Positions 52,196 to 60,998 of a stretch of 64,000 nucleotides of DNA are shown piece by piece. Both the position numbers and the translations under genes were made by a program. Position 1 is the first letter of the stretch. Each line of letters starts with the position of its first letter. The DNA is from an uncultured Oscillibacter sp. Its GTDB lineage: Bacteria > Bacillota > Clostridia > Oscillospirales > Oscillospiraceae. The stretch lies in assembly GCA_910589315.1 (NCBI GenBank), contig CAJUTB010000004.1, positions 1 through 64,000 of the forward strand. The letters run 5' to 3'. The notes below the pieces were generated by a model that did no database searches, was not told the origin of the DNA, and was given only the letters and a program-made list of their open reading frames with translations.

Positions 52196-53944
52196 ATGGC
52201 TTTTGAATTGAAAATGCCCCAGCTGGGCCTGACCATGGAGGAAGGCACCGTCTCCAAGTGGGTGAAGCATGAGGGCGACGCAGTGAAAACCGGCGAAGTG
52301 ATTTTGGAAATCACCACGGATAAGCTGACCAACGAAGTCACCAGCGAGGTGGACGGCACGCTGCTGAAAATTGTGGCCCAGGAGGGCGAGGATGTGCCCG
52401 TCAAGGGGACGCTGGCCTGGATTGGCCAGCCGGGAGAAGCCGTAGGCGGCGAGGCTGCCGCGCCGGCGGTCCCTTTCGCTCCGGCCAGCAAGGACCCCGC
52501 CGCTGCCGCGGCAACTGCCGCGCCTGTCAAGCCTGCCGGCGATAAGAGCGTGATCGTGATTGGCGGCGGCCCCGGCGGCTATGTGGCCGCGATTCGGGCG
52601 GCGCAGCTGGGAGCCAAGGTGACGGTCGTCGAAAAGCAGTATTTGGGCGGCACCTGCCTGAACGTTGGATGCATTCCCACGAAATGCCTCCTGCACTCCG
52701 CCGAGCTTGTGGAGGATATTAAAAACCAGGGCAAGGAAATTGGTGTGGAGGTCGAGGGCGTGAAGGTCAACTTCCCCCAGGTGATCGCTCACAAAAATGA
52801 GATTTCCAAGAAGCTGACCAGCGGTGTGGCTGGGCTGCTGAAGATGAACAAGGTCAAGAAGGTGGACGGCGAGGCGAGCTTTACGGCTCCCGGAAAACTG
52901 TCTGTGAAAAAAGCTGATGGAACCACCGAGGCTATGACCGCTGATGCGATCATCATTGCGACCGGCTCGGTCAACGCCATTCCGCCGATTCCCGGCATTC
53001 AGGAAAACCCAAACTGCATTGACTCCACCGGCGCATTGAGCCTGGAAGCCCTGCCGAAATCCATGGTGGTGATTGGCGGCGGCGTGATTGGCCTGGAATT
53101 GGCCTGCGCATATGCGGCGTTTGGTACGAAGATCACGGTTGTTGAGGCAATGGACCATATGCTTCCGATGCTGGACGGCGACTTGACCAAGATTGGCGTT
53201 GCGCATATGAAGAAAATGGGCATGGAGTTCCATTTGGAATGCCCGGTGCAGTCGGTGGAAGCGAGTCCGGCAGGCGCAAAAGTTGTTTGCAAAAACAAAG
53301 CGGGCGAGACGGTCAGCTTTGAGGCGGAAAAGGTACTGGTTGCCATTGGCCGTAAAGCCAATACCGCCAGTCTGAACCTGGACGCGGGCGGTTTGAAGAA
53401 CGACCGGGGCCGGATTCTCGTCAACGACCGGATGGAGACCAATGTTCCCGGCGTATACGCCATTGGCGACTGTGTATTTGGAAAGGCACAGCTTGCCCAT
53501 ACTGCCAGCGCGATGGGCGAAGTGGCGGCGGAGAATATCATGGGCATTCCCGCAGAATACGACGAAAAGACCAATCCTACCTGTGTTTACATTGAGCCGG
53601 AGGCGGCGTCGGTCGGTCTGACGGAGGAGCAGTGCAAGGCAAAGGGGATTTCCTATAAAGTGGGTAAATTCCCCATGAGCGCCAACGGCAAGGCTCTGAT
53701 TCTCAATGGCGGCGAAGGGCTGGTGAAGATCATTGCCGGAACGGAATTCGGTGAAATTCTGGGTATGCATATCATCGGACCCCGCGCAACGGACCTGATT
53801 GCGGAAGGCGCGTTGGCAATTGGGGAGGAGATGACGCTGGACGAGATCATTTCCACCATTCACAGTCATCCAACCGTGACAGAGACCATGCGGGAAGCGG
53901 CCCTTCAGGCAGAGAAACGGGCCATTCACACTTCCAACAAATAA
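52196..53944 (+). CDS. lpdA: Dihydrolipoamide dehydrogenase (E3) with N-terminal lipoyl domain
   Basis: A 582-residue flavoprotein that reoxidises dihydrolipoyl groups with NAD. Residues 1-80 form a lipoyl domain (EITTDKLTNEV), residues about 85-118 an Ala-Pro linker, and the rest a complete E3: FAD motif VIVIGGGPGGYVAAIRAAQLG, redox pair GGTCLNVGCIPTKCLL, NAD motif VIGGGVIGLELACAYAAFG and the active-site HSHPTVTE. Lipoyl-bearing E3 is known in clostridial acetoin dehydrogenase systems. It ends the operon at a strong terminator. Confidence 0.96.
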   Translation: MAFELKMPQLGLTMEEGTVSKWVKHEGDAVKTGEVILEITTDKLTNEVTSEVDGTLLKIVAQEGEDVPVKGTLAWIGQPGEAVGGEAAAPAVPFAPASKDPAAAAATAAPVKPAGDKSVIVIGGGPGGYVAAIRAAQLGAKVTVVEKQYLGGTCLNVGCIPTKCLLHSAELVEDIKNQGKEIGVEVEGVKVNFPQVIAHKNEISKKLTSGVAGLLKMNKVKKVDGEASFTAPGKLSVKKADGTTEAMTADAIIIATGSVNAIPPIPGIQENPNCIDSTGALSLEALPKSMVVIGGGVIGLELACAYAAFGTKITVVEAMDHMLPMLDGDLTKIGVAHMKKMGMEFHLECPVQSVEASPAGAKVVCKNKAGETVSFEAEKVLVAIGRKANTASLNLDAGGLKNDRGRILVNDRMETNVPGVYAIGDCVFGKAQLAHTASAMGEVAAENIMGIPAEYDEKTNPTCVYIEPEAASVGLTEEQCKAKGISYKVGKFPMSANGKALILNGGEGLVKIIAGTEFGEILGMHIIGPRATDLIAEGALAIGEEMTLDEIISTIHSHPTVTETMREAALQAEKRAIHTSNK

Positions 53945-53960
53945 TTTGATATCCAACAGG

Positions 53961-53994
53961 AAAGGGCCGAAGAAAAAATCTTCGGCCCTTTTTA
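53961..53994 (+). terminator. Terminator of the dehydrogenase operon
   Basis: Stem AAAGGGCCGAAG / CTTCGGCCCTTT followed by T's. Confidence 0.94.
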
Positions 53995-54029
53995 TATGGT
54001 CAATTTGCCACGTTCAACGCAAAGCTGAT

Positions 54030-54061
54030 AAAAAGAGAGAAACGGGTTCACCGTTTCTCTC
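54030..54061 (-). terminator. Terminator of reverse rubrerythrin
   Basis: Perfect stem GAGAGAAACGG / CCGTTTCTCTC with GTTCA loop; T-run on the minus strand. Confidence 0.92.
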
Positions 54062-54089
54062 AGAAAGTGTAGAAATTATGTCGCCTGGA

Positions 54090-54656
54090 TCAGCCGAAGT
54101 ACCGCTCCAGCAGGCCCTTGAACGCCTTGCCGTGGCGGGCCTCGTCGCGGGCCATCTCGTGGACGGTGTCGTGAATGGCATCGAGGTTGTACTGCTTCGC
54201 CAGCTTCGCCAGGGCGAACTTACCGGCGGTAGCGCCATTCTCGGCCTCAACCCGCATTTCCAGGTTTTTCTTGGTGCTGGCGGTCACCACGTCACCCAGC
54301 AGCTCCGCGAACTTGGCGGCGTGCTCGGCTTCCTCGTAGGCGGCCTTTTCCCAGTACATACCAATTTCGGGATAGCCCTCCCGGAAGGCCACGCGGGCCA
54401 TCGCCAGATACATGCCGACTTCCGTGCATTCGCCGGAGAAGTTGGCGTTCAGGCCATCCAGAATTTCCTTCTGTGCATCGGCGGGAACATCCGCGCCAAA
54501 GGTCTTACCAACGCCCAGCACATGCTCGGCGGCCCAGGTCATATCGCTTTTCTGCTCGGTAAACTTCGCGCCGGGAACGCCGCACTGGGGGCACTTCTCG
54601 GGAGCGGTTTCTCCCTCATGTACATAGCCGCAAACCGGGCAAACCCATTTCTTCAT
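54090..54656 (-). CDS. Reverse rubrerythrin (NADH peroxidase type)
   Basis: A 188-residue non-heme di-iron protein. The rubredoxin domain is at the N-terminus, with cysteines 6, 9, 22 and 25 (CPVCG, CPQCG), which defines the reverse form. The ferritin-like four-helix domain follows with iron ligands in GECTEVGMY, YEEAEHAAKF and RDEARHGKAF. The family reduces H2O2 in strict anaerobes with electrons from NADH through rubredoxin. AGGAGG precedes the ATG. A -10 TATACT lies at about 54725-54720 on the minus strand. No PerR box is recognised. Confidence 0.95.
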   Translation of the reverse strand: MKKWVCPVCGYVHEGETAPEKCPQCGVPGAKFTEQKSDMTWAAEHVLGVGKTFGADVPADAQKEILDGLNANFSGECTEVGMYLAMARVAFREGYPEIGMYWEKAAYEEAEHAAKFAELLGDVVTASTKKNLEMRVEAENGATAGKFALAKLAKQYNLDAIHDTVHEMARDEARHGKAFKGLLERYFG

Positions 54657-54874
54657 AATTTGTATCCTCCTAAAAAATTTGAAATTATCCGAATCATGCC
54701 CTCCTGGGGCAGTAACGAAAGTATAACAGGATCACGGCTTATTCGCCAGTTGCGATTGCAACATTTTTGCCGTTTTTCGCAGATTTCATGATTTGTTCAA
54801 ATCTTATCCGAATAAAGGACGCGCTTCCAGGCCCTTTCCGGCCTCTGCCAGTCCCGTTTCCACCGGCCGGAACG
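54657..54874. other. Reverse rubrerythrin upstream region
   Basis: Contains the minus-strand -10 TATACT and an untranslated leader of about 60 bp; also the 3' flank of the PFL gene. No other feature seen. Confidence 0.5.
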
Positions 54875-56233
54875 TTAATTCCGCAGGCTGTGGAGCGGCG
54901 CGGGAATCCGTCCGCCCCGTGTGATAAACGCGGCGGAACCCTCCGGGTGAACCGGCATCACCGGCGCGCTGCCCAGCAGTCCGCCCAGTTCAATGGTGTC
55001 GCCCACCTTCTTGCCCGGCGCAGGCAGAAGCCGGACGGCAGTCGTCTTGTTGTTCACCATGCCAATCGCCGCCTCGTCCGCAATAATAGCGGCAATGGTT
55101 TCCGCCGGAGTGTCGCCAGGGACGGCGATCATGTCCAGGCCTACGGAGCAGACGCAGGTCATAGACTCCAGCTTGTCCAAGCAAAGGGTTCCCTTCCGTG
55201 CGGCGGCAATCATGCCCTCGTCCTCGCTGACAGGAATAAACGCACCCGAAAGCCCGCCTACCGAAGACGACGCCATTACGCCGCCTTTCTTTACCGCGTC
55301 ATTCAGCAGGGCCAGGGCGGCGGTGGTGCCGTGGGTTCCGCAGACCTCCACGCCCAGCTCCTCCAAAATCCGGGCCACGCTGTCGCCCACGGCAGGCGTG
55401 GGCGCGAGACTCAAATCCACAATGCCGAAGGGCGTATGCAAGCGGCGGCTGGCCTCCTGCGCCACTAACTGGCCCATACGCGTTACCCGGAAGGCAGTTT
55501 TCTTGATAGTCTCCGCCGCCACATCCAAAGGCTGTCCCTTTACCGCCTGCAGCGCATGATACACCACACCGGGACCGGATACGCCCACGTTAATCACCTG
55601 CTCCGCCTCTCCAGGACCATGGAACGCGCCTGCCATAAAGGGGTTATCCTCCACGGCGTTGCAGAAAATCACCAGCTTTGCGCAGCCCAGACCGTCCCGG
55701 TCAGCGGTTGCGGCGGCGGTGTCCTTCACCACCTGTCCCAGCATGGCGACGGCATCCATATTGATGCCCGCGCGGGTAGAACCCACATTGATGGAGGAAC
55801 AGACCAATTCCGTCCGGGCCAGGGCCTCCGGGATGGACTGGATCAGTTTTTTATCCGCCTCTGTGAATCCCTTCTGCACCAGGGCGGAGTATCCGCCGAT
55901 AAAATCCACGCCGCAGACTTTGGCCGCCCCGTCCATGGCCAGGGCAAAGGGCGCATAGTCCTCCGTCCGGCTGGCCCCGGCCACCAGGGCCATCGGGGTA
56001 ACGGAAATGCGCTTGTTTACAATGGGAATTCCAAATTCCCGCTCAATGTCCTCGCCGGTTTTCACCAGGTTTTCCGCAGACCGGGTAATCTTATCGTAGA
56101 TTTTCATGCAGGCTTTCTGCGGGAATTCGTCGCAGCAGGACAGCAGGGAAATCCCCATGGTAATCGTCCGAATATCCAGATGCTGCTGGTCGATCATCTC
56201 AATTGTGGAGAGAATGTCCTTATGATTGAGCAT
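54875..56233 (-). CDS. PFL-family protein (UPF0210)
   Basis: A 452-residue protein of the UPF0210 family, which resembles glycyl-radical enzymes in fold but has no glycyl-radical loop. It starts MLNHKDILSTIEMIDQQHLDIRTITMGI, typical of the family. It follows an ACT-domain gene by 12 bp; this pair is conserved across Firmicutes, which suggests that the ACT protein senses the ligand. Function unknown. Confidence 0.93.
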   Translation of the reverse strand: MLNHKDILSTIEMIDQQHLDIRTITMGISLLSCCDEFPQKACMKIYDKITRSAENLVKTGEDIEREFGIPIVNKRISVTPMALVAGASRTEDYAPFALAMDGAAKVCGVDFIGGYSALVQKGFTEADKKLIQSIPEALARTELVCSSINVGSTRAGINMDAVAMLGQVVKDTAAATADRDGLGCAKLVIFCNAVEDNPFMAGAFHGPGEAEQVINVGVSGPGVVYHALQAVKGQPLDVAAETIKKTAFRVTRMGQLVAQEASRRLHTPFGIVDLSLAPTPAVGDSVARILEELGVEVCGTHGTTAALALLNDAVKKGGVMASSSVGGLSGAFIPVSEDEGMIAAARKGTLCLDKLESMTCVCSVGLDMIAVPGDTPAETIAAIIADEAAIGMVNNKTTAVRLLPAPGKKVGDTIELGGLLGSAPVMPVHPEGSAAFITRGGRIPAPLHSLRN

Positions 56234-56245
56234 GGCGGTTCCCCC

Positions 56246-56515
56246 TTAAATCCGGTGCATGGCGTCGAAGATTTCCTCCCGCTGGATGCGGATGGAAATG
56301 TCCATTTCGTTTCCCAGGGTTTCCAGCTGCTCCCGCAGTCCGTCGACGGAGACGGCGGCCTTTTCCACGTCCACCGCCATAACCATGGTAAACGCGCCTT
56401 GCAGGATGGTCTGAGAGATGTCCAGAATGTTCACGTTGTTTTTCGCCAAAAGGGCACATACGGCAGCGATAATGCCCACCTTGTCCTGCCCCAGTACGGT
56501 AACGATTGCGTTCAT
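56246..56515 (-). CDS. ACT-domain protein (UPF0237)
   Basis: An 89-residue stand-alone ACT domain (MNAIVTVLGQDKVGIIAAVC) of the UPF0237 family. It precedes the UPF0210 gene and follows lysC. AGGAGGAAC precedes the ATG. It probably binds an amino acid and regulates its partner. Confidence 0.93.
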   Translation of the reverse strand: MNAIVTVLGQDKVGIIAAVCALLAKNNVNILDISQTILQGAFTMVMAVDVEKAAVSVDGLREQLETLGNEMDISIRIQREEIFDAMHRI

Positions 56516-56552
56516 AAAAAGTTCCTCCTGATTTCCTCATTCTTGAAAGCGG

Positions 56553-56582
56553 CGAAGGCCGCGCCACGAGGCGCGGCCTTCC
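56553..56582 (-). terminator. Hairpin between lysC and the ACT/PFL genes
   Basis: Stem GAAGGCCGCGCC / GGCGCGGCCTTC; little T-run, so partial. Confidence 0.55.
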
Positions 56583-56587
56583 GTTTC

Positions 56588-57796
56588 TTATTCGTCAAAG
56601 AATTTCGAGTGAATCGCCTTGACCGCCCGGTTGACGTCCTCCTCGTCCAGCAGGACGGAGACCCGGATTTCCGAAGTGTTGATCATCTGGATGTTGATAT
56701 TCGCCTCATACAACGCCTCAAACATTTTCGCCGCCACGCCGCAGTTGCTCATCAGACCCACGCCCACGATGGATACTTTTCCAATCTGGTCGTCAGACTC
56801 AATGTGGTCGAATTTCAGCGCGTCCTTATGCTCGTTCAGCAGCGTTTCCGCCTCCTCCCGGTCCTTCCGGTGGATGGTAAAGGATATGTCTTTTGTGTCC
56901 TCCCGGCCGATGGACTGCAAGATGATGTCGACGTTGATGTTATGCTTGCCCAGCAGGTCGAACACCTGAAACGCCACGCCGGGGTTATGCTGCAATCCGA
57001 TCAGAGCGACGCGGGAAATGCTTGTGTCCTTGGCGACGCCCGCAATATTTGTCTTTTCCACTTTCGTTACCTCCTTCACCTTCGTGCCCGGCTTGCGTTC
57101 CAGGCTCGAAAGCACTTCCAACTTTACACGGAATTTTTTTGCCAGTTCCACGCTCCGGTTATGCAGCACCTGCGCCCCCTGGGACGCCAGCTCCAGCATC
57201 TCGTCATAGGTGATTTCTTCCAACTTCCGGGCCTCGGGGACAACCCGCGGGTCCGTTGTGTACACGCCGTCTACATCGGTGTAAATCTGACACAGCTCGG
57301 CGTGGAACGCCGCCGCCAGGGCAACCGCGCTGGTATCGGAGCCGCCCCGGCCCAGAGTCGTCACATCGCCGGTACGGTCCACGCCCTGGAAGCCGGTGAC
57401 AATTACAATCCGGTGCTGATCCAGTTCGGCGCGGACGCGCTCGGAATCGATTTTCTTGATGCGGGCGTCCGAGTGAACGCCGGTGGATTGAATCCCCACC
57501 TGCCACGCCGCCAGGGATACGCAGGGCAGGCCCATTGCTTCCAGGGCCATGGCGCACAGCGCGACGGAGATCTGCTCGCCGGTTGCCAGCAGCATATCCA
57601 TCTCGCGCTTTGAAGGGCGGCGGTTGATTTCCTCCGCTTTGGAAATCAGTTCGTCCGTGGTGTCGCCCTGGGCGGAGAGCACAGCAATCACGTCGTTCCC
57701 CTCCAGGTAAGTCTCTGCGATAATTCCGGCGACATTTTGGATACGCTTGGCGTCCCTCACGGAGCTGCCGCCGAATTTTTGTACAATTAAACTCAT
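56588..57796 (-). CDS. lysC: Aspartate kinase
   Basis: A 402-residue monofunctional aspartokinase, first step to lysine, threonine and methionine. The kinase domain starts VQKFGGSSVRDAKRIQNV and has LGRGGSDTSAVALAA. Two ACT domains lie at about residues 265-395. Length is normal for the alpha type. It follows hom; a TATAAT -10 (about 57860) in the gap suggests an extra promoter. An internal start for a beta subunit, as in Bacillus, cannot be shown. Confidence 0.96.
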   Translation of the reverse strand: MSLIVQKFGGSSVRDAKRIQNVAGIIAETYLEGNDVIAVLSAQGDTTDELISKAEEINRRPSKREMDMLLATGEQISVALCAMALEAMGLPCVSLAAWQVGIQSTGVHSDARIKKIDSERVRAELDQHRIVIVTGFQGVDRTGDVTTLGRGGSDTSAVALAAAFHAELCQIYTDVDGVYTTDPRVVPEARKLEEITYDEMLELASQGAQVLHNRSVELAKKFRVKLEVLSSLERKPGTKVKEVTKVEKTNIAGVAKDTSISRVALIGLQHNPGVAFQVFDLLGKHNINVDIILQSIGREDTKDISFTIHRKDREEAETLLNEHKDALKFDHIESDDQIGKVSIVGVGLMSNCGVAAKMFEALYEANINIQMINTSEIRVSVLLDEEDVNRAVKAIHSKFFDE

Positions 57797-57876
57797 GGTT
57801 TCGCTTCCTTCTCTGCTTCATACTGGGACCCAATACGGCCCCGTCCTATTATACGCAGGGGACGGCCTCTGTGGAA

Positions 57877-59070
57877 TCAGGACAGCACCCGCATACACGC
57901 CAAAACATTCAAAAACCGAGACTGCCGCGCCGCGTCCCGTCCGGTGAGAGATTCTGTAAGGAAAGCCGTCTCGCCGTCCTCGCTGAGAACCTCCACCTGT
58001 CCGAAAGCCGTGGCCGCGTCGGTAAGGCTGCCCTCAATGCGGAAGTAATGGCGGGCTTTCAGCTCAAGGGGGTCCACAAAGCCCTCCATGCTGGGGGACC
58101 AGCCGATTTCATCCCGCCGGGGACTGGATTGCAGGCACTCCATCACGTCCGCCACGCAGGCGGAGGCGGTGGGCAGTTCGCCCGCGCCCCGGCCGTAGAA
58201 CATCACCTCGCCGGTGGCGTTGCCCCGCACCATGACAGCGTTGAACACATCCTCCACGTTGGCCATGGGGTTGTCCTCCGGAATGAGGTGGGGGGCCACA
58301 TAGGCGGTCCGGCCGCCGCCGGGGAGACGCACGGCCCGGCCCAGGAGCCTGACCCGATACCCCGCCCGCTGGGCCACTTTTACATCCCGCAGGGAGAGCT
58401 TGCTGATGCCTTCCATTGGCACCGCCGCCGGATCGATCTGCTGCCCGAAGGCCAGGTCCGCCAGAATACAGATCTTGCGGCCCGCGTCAATGCCCTCCAC
58501 GTCGGCGGTAGGGTCCGCCTCGGCGTAGCCCTTGGCCTGGGCTTCCCGGAGGGCGTCGGAGAAAAAGGCATCGGTTCGGACCATGCGGGTGAGGATATAG
58601 TTGGTGGTTCCGTTGAGGATGCCGTAAATTTCGTCAATGCGGTTTGCTGCCATGCACTGGGTCAGCGGGTGGAGGACCGGAATGCCGCCGCCCACGCTGG
58701 CCTCGAATAAATAGCTGACGTTTTTCCGCTTTGCCAGATCCAGCAGCTCGCAGCCGTGCTCGGCCACCAGCTGCTTGTTGGCGGTGACGACGTGTTTTCC
58801 GGCCTCCAGGGCCCGGCGGGTGTATTCATACGCCGCCTCCACGCCGCCGATGGTCTCCACGACAACCCGAATGCTGGGGTCGCTTTCGATTTTCTGGAAA
58901 TCGCTGGTCATCAGCTGCCGGTAGGGTCCGTCCTTGAAGCGGCGGACGAGAATGGTTTTGACCTCCAAAGGTTCCCCCAGCTTCCGTTCAATCTGCCGCA
59001 TATTTTCCGCCACAACCTTGGCCACGCCGGTGCCGACGGTGCCCAGGCCCAGAATTGCAATTTGTATCAT
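57877..59070 (-). CDS. hom: Homoserine dehydrogenase
   Basis: A 397-residue NAD(P)-dependent enzyme that reduces aspartate semialdehyde to homoserine. The dinucleotide motif is AILGLGTVGTGVAKVV and the substrate-site region GILNGTTNYILTRM. The C-terminal ACT domain of longer family members is missing; a separate ACT protein is encoded 17 bp upstream and could replace it. Part of the ACT-hom-lysC series. Confidence 0.96.
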   Translation of the reverse strand: MIQIAILGLGTVGTGVAKVVAENMRQIERKLGEPLEVKTILVRRFKDGPYRQLMTSDFQKIESDPSIRVVVETIGGVEAAYEYTRRALEAGKHVVTANKQLVAEHGCELLDLAKRKNVSYLFEASVGGGIPVLHPLTQCMAANRIDEIYGILNGTTNYILTRMVRTDAFFSDALREAQAKGYAEADPTADVEGIDAGRKICILADLAFGQQIDPAAVPMEGISKLSLRDVKVAQRAGYRVRLLGRAVRLPGGGRTAYVAPHLIPEDNPMANVEDVFNAVMVRGNATGEVMFYGRGAGELPTASACVADVMECLQSSPRRDEIGWSPSMEGFVDPLELKARHYFRIEGSLTDAATAFGQVEVLSEDGETAFLTESLTGRDAARQSRFLNVLACMRVLS

Positions 59071-59087
59071 GGTTGTTTCTCTCCTTG

Positions 59088-59528
59088 TCAGCCAGCCAGA
59101 ATTTCAAACTTGACCACGCCGTTTAGCGCCGTCACCTCGCCCATCAGCTGTTCCAAAGACTCCTCCATCCGGCTGGTCTCGGCGGAGATGGTCACAGCCG
59201 CACAGCCGTTGGTGGGAATGCTCTGGTTGATGGTGAGGATGTTGGCCCCCGATGCGGCGAAAACCGCCAGCACGCCGGATAGGATCCCCGCCGTGTCCTT
59301 CAGCATGGCATAAAAGGTGATGATATGTTCCGCTTTCATGTCGTTAAAGGGTTGTACGGAGTCCTTATATTTATAAAACGCGCTGCGGCTGATGCCCGCC
59401 AGACGGGTTGCCGCGCCGACGGTGCCGGCCTCGCCGGTCTGCATCATCCGCTTTGCCTCCGCAACCTTCACAAAGATTTCCGGCAGCGCGTCGGCCGCCA
59501 CGATATAATATTTGATTGGTTTTCCCAT
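59088..59528 (-). CDS. ACT-domain protein (UPF0735/PheB-like)
   Basis: A 146-residue protein with an N-terminal helix-turn-helix-like segment (RLAGISRSAFYKYKDSV) and a C-terminal ACT domain (about 70-146). I use the ATG at 59528 because AGAGGTGGA lies upstream; a GTG three codons earlier is less likely. It stands first in the ACT-hom-lysC series and may give allosteric or transcription control by an aspartate-family amino acid. Confidence 0.9.
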   Translation of the reverse strand: MGKPIKYYIVAADALPEIFVKVAEAKRMMQTGEAGTVGAATRLAGISRSAFYKYKDSVQPFNDMKAEHIITFYAMLKDTAGILSGVLAVFAASGANILTINQSIPTNGCAAVTISAETSRMEESLEQLMGEVTALNGVVKFEILAG

Positions 59529-59725
59529 CCCGTCCACCTCTTGCGGTCATTTGTCTTTCATAGATACTACCACATTTTCCGTTTGCCCGCAACCGAAAAG
59601 CGAAAACTTCTTTTGTCGGAATCGGGGAAACTTGCCGGTTCCATCCGCCGTCCTTCCGGCAAAATGCCGGATATCCCGCTGAATTGGTAAAATCCGGCAA
59701 AGGAGAGAAGTTTACAAAATAGGGC
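59529..59725. other. Divergent region between the ACT gene and the SLH gene
   Basis: Contains a small perfect hairpin TCCGGCA / TGCCGGA (about 59656-59672). No gene seen. Confidence 0.45.
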
Positions 59726-59754
59726 TTGCAAGAATGGGAAAAATCCCGTAAAAT
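59726..59754 (+). promoter_or_regulatory. Promoter of the SLH-domain gene
   Basis: TTGCAA (59726-59731) and TAAAAT (59749-59754), 17 bp apart. Confidence 0.7.
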
Positions 59755-59819
59755 AAAGGCGTAGATGGAAACGGAGACTCCCGCCCTCCGGCGGAGAGCG
59801 GAAAAGCGAGGGGATTTAT

Positions 59820-60938
59820 ATGAAACGAAAACTGGCCTCCCTGGCAATGGCTCTGGCCCTGCTGACGGGTTCTGCCGCCGCCTTCTCAGACGTGGACCAA
59901 CATCAATATTACGCCCAGGCGGTGGCCTGGGCCGTGGAACGCGGCATCACTACCGGGACGACGGAATCCACCTTCTCCCCGAATCAGGCCTGTACCAGAG
60001 GACAAATTCTCACGTTCCTCTGGAGGGCCGCCGGTTCCCCGGAGCCGGAGAACCCGGAGAGTCCCTTTGCGGACGTGACCTCGGACATGAACCAGGATTT
60101 TTACAAGGCCATTCTCTGGGCCAACGAAAAAGGCGTGATCGGAAACAGCCTGGAGGAGGACCGCTTCGCCCCGTACAGCCCTTGTACCCGCAGCGCGACC
60201 GTGCTTTTTCTCTGGCGTTATGCTGGAAGCCCTGCGCCGTTGTTTTCTCCCCAGTTTGACGATGTGGACCCGGAGGCGGAGTATGCTCAGGCCGTAGGCT
60301 GGGCGGTGGAAACGGGCGTCACCGGCGGCGTAACGGAAAACCATTTTTACCCCGAAGCCGTCTGTACCCGCGGCCAGATTGCAACCTTCCTGTACCGCAG
60401 CTTTGGAGCCGCGGCTCTGGAGATTCCGCGGGAGCCGCGGCCGGCAGTGGCGGAAAAGCCGGAGCGCACCCCCCTTCAAACCCTCTCCGGTTCCGGGAAT
60501 GCGTATTCCCTCGGGCTGGACGGCAGCGAATTTACCAGCGAAAACACCTACGAGGCCGCCGTCCAGGTGGATGTCTATTCCGAACAGGAAGCGGCTTTGA
60601 CCGTTACCGTGCCCTTCCCGCTTTATCAGGCGTGGGAGTATACCGTGCGCTTTACATCGGAAAAAGCGGTTTATACCTTTACATATTCCCGCTGGGACGA
60701 GGCGTTCGCAGACATGGTATCCTGGCAGGGAGATCACAATCTTTACCGCATGACCACGGAAATCGTTGGCGCGGCGCCTCCGGTTTTGGAAACGGTTCCC
60801 CTGGAGGTGGAGGTTTCCAATGACGACCGTATGGGCGGCGTGGCCTCCTGGCAGGTGACTCTGCCCAGGGACTGCGACTTCCGTTTCGACGAAACGGAGG
60901 AATTTACATTGAGCTGCGAGGTCAGTTCCGGAGCTTGA
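59820..60938 (+). CDS. Secreted SLH-domain protein
   Basis: A 372-residue exported protein. A signal peptide (about 1-21) is followed by three SLH modules (about 22-72, 80-132 and 143-197; FSDVDQHQYYAQAVAWAVER and similar), which bind cell-wall polymers. The C-terminal 170 residues are beta-rich and unassigned. AGCGAGGGG precedes the ATG. It is a single gene with promoter and terminator; likely a wall-attached protein. Confidence 0.9.
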   Translation: MKRKLASLAMALALLTGSAAAFSDVDQHQYYAQAVAWAVERGITTGTTESTFSPNQACTRGQILTFLWRAAGSPEPENPESPFADVTSDMNQDFYKAILWANEKGVIGNSLEEDRFAPYSPCTRSATVLFLWRYAGSPAPLFSPQFDDVDPEAEYAQAVGWAVETGVTGGVTENHFYPEAVCTRGQIATFLYRSFGAAALEIPREPRPAVAEKPERTPLQTLSGSGNAYSLGLDGSEFTSENTYEAAVQVDVYSEQEAALTVTVPFPLYQAWEYTVRFTSEKAVYTFTYSRWDEAFADMVSWQGDHNLYRMTTEIVGAAPPVLETVPLEVEVSNDDRMGGVASWQVTLPRDCDFRFDETEEFTLSCEVSSGA

Positions 60939-60952
60939 GAATCGAGACAAGA

Positions 60953-60986
60953 AAACGGACTGTGTTTTTCACACAGTCCGTTTTTG
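60953..60986. terminator. Bidirectional terminator between SLH and M18 genes
   Basis: Stem AAACGGACTGTG / CACAGTCCGTTT with T-runs. Confidence 0.94.
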
Positions 60987-60998
60987 TCTGCCGTCTGG

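Noticed and set aside
50891..53956. A minus-strand open frame of 1021 codons across the dehydrogenase genes
   Set aside because: It is fully antisense to E2 and E3, which have complete domains and good ribosome sites; the frame is open because of GC-rich codon bias.
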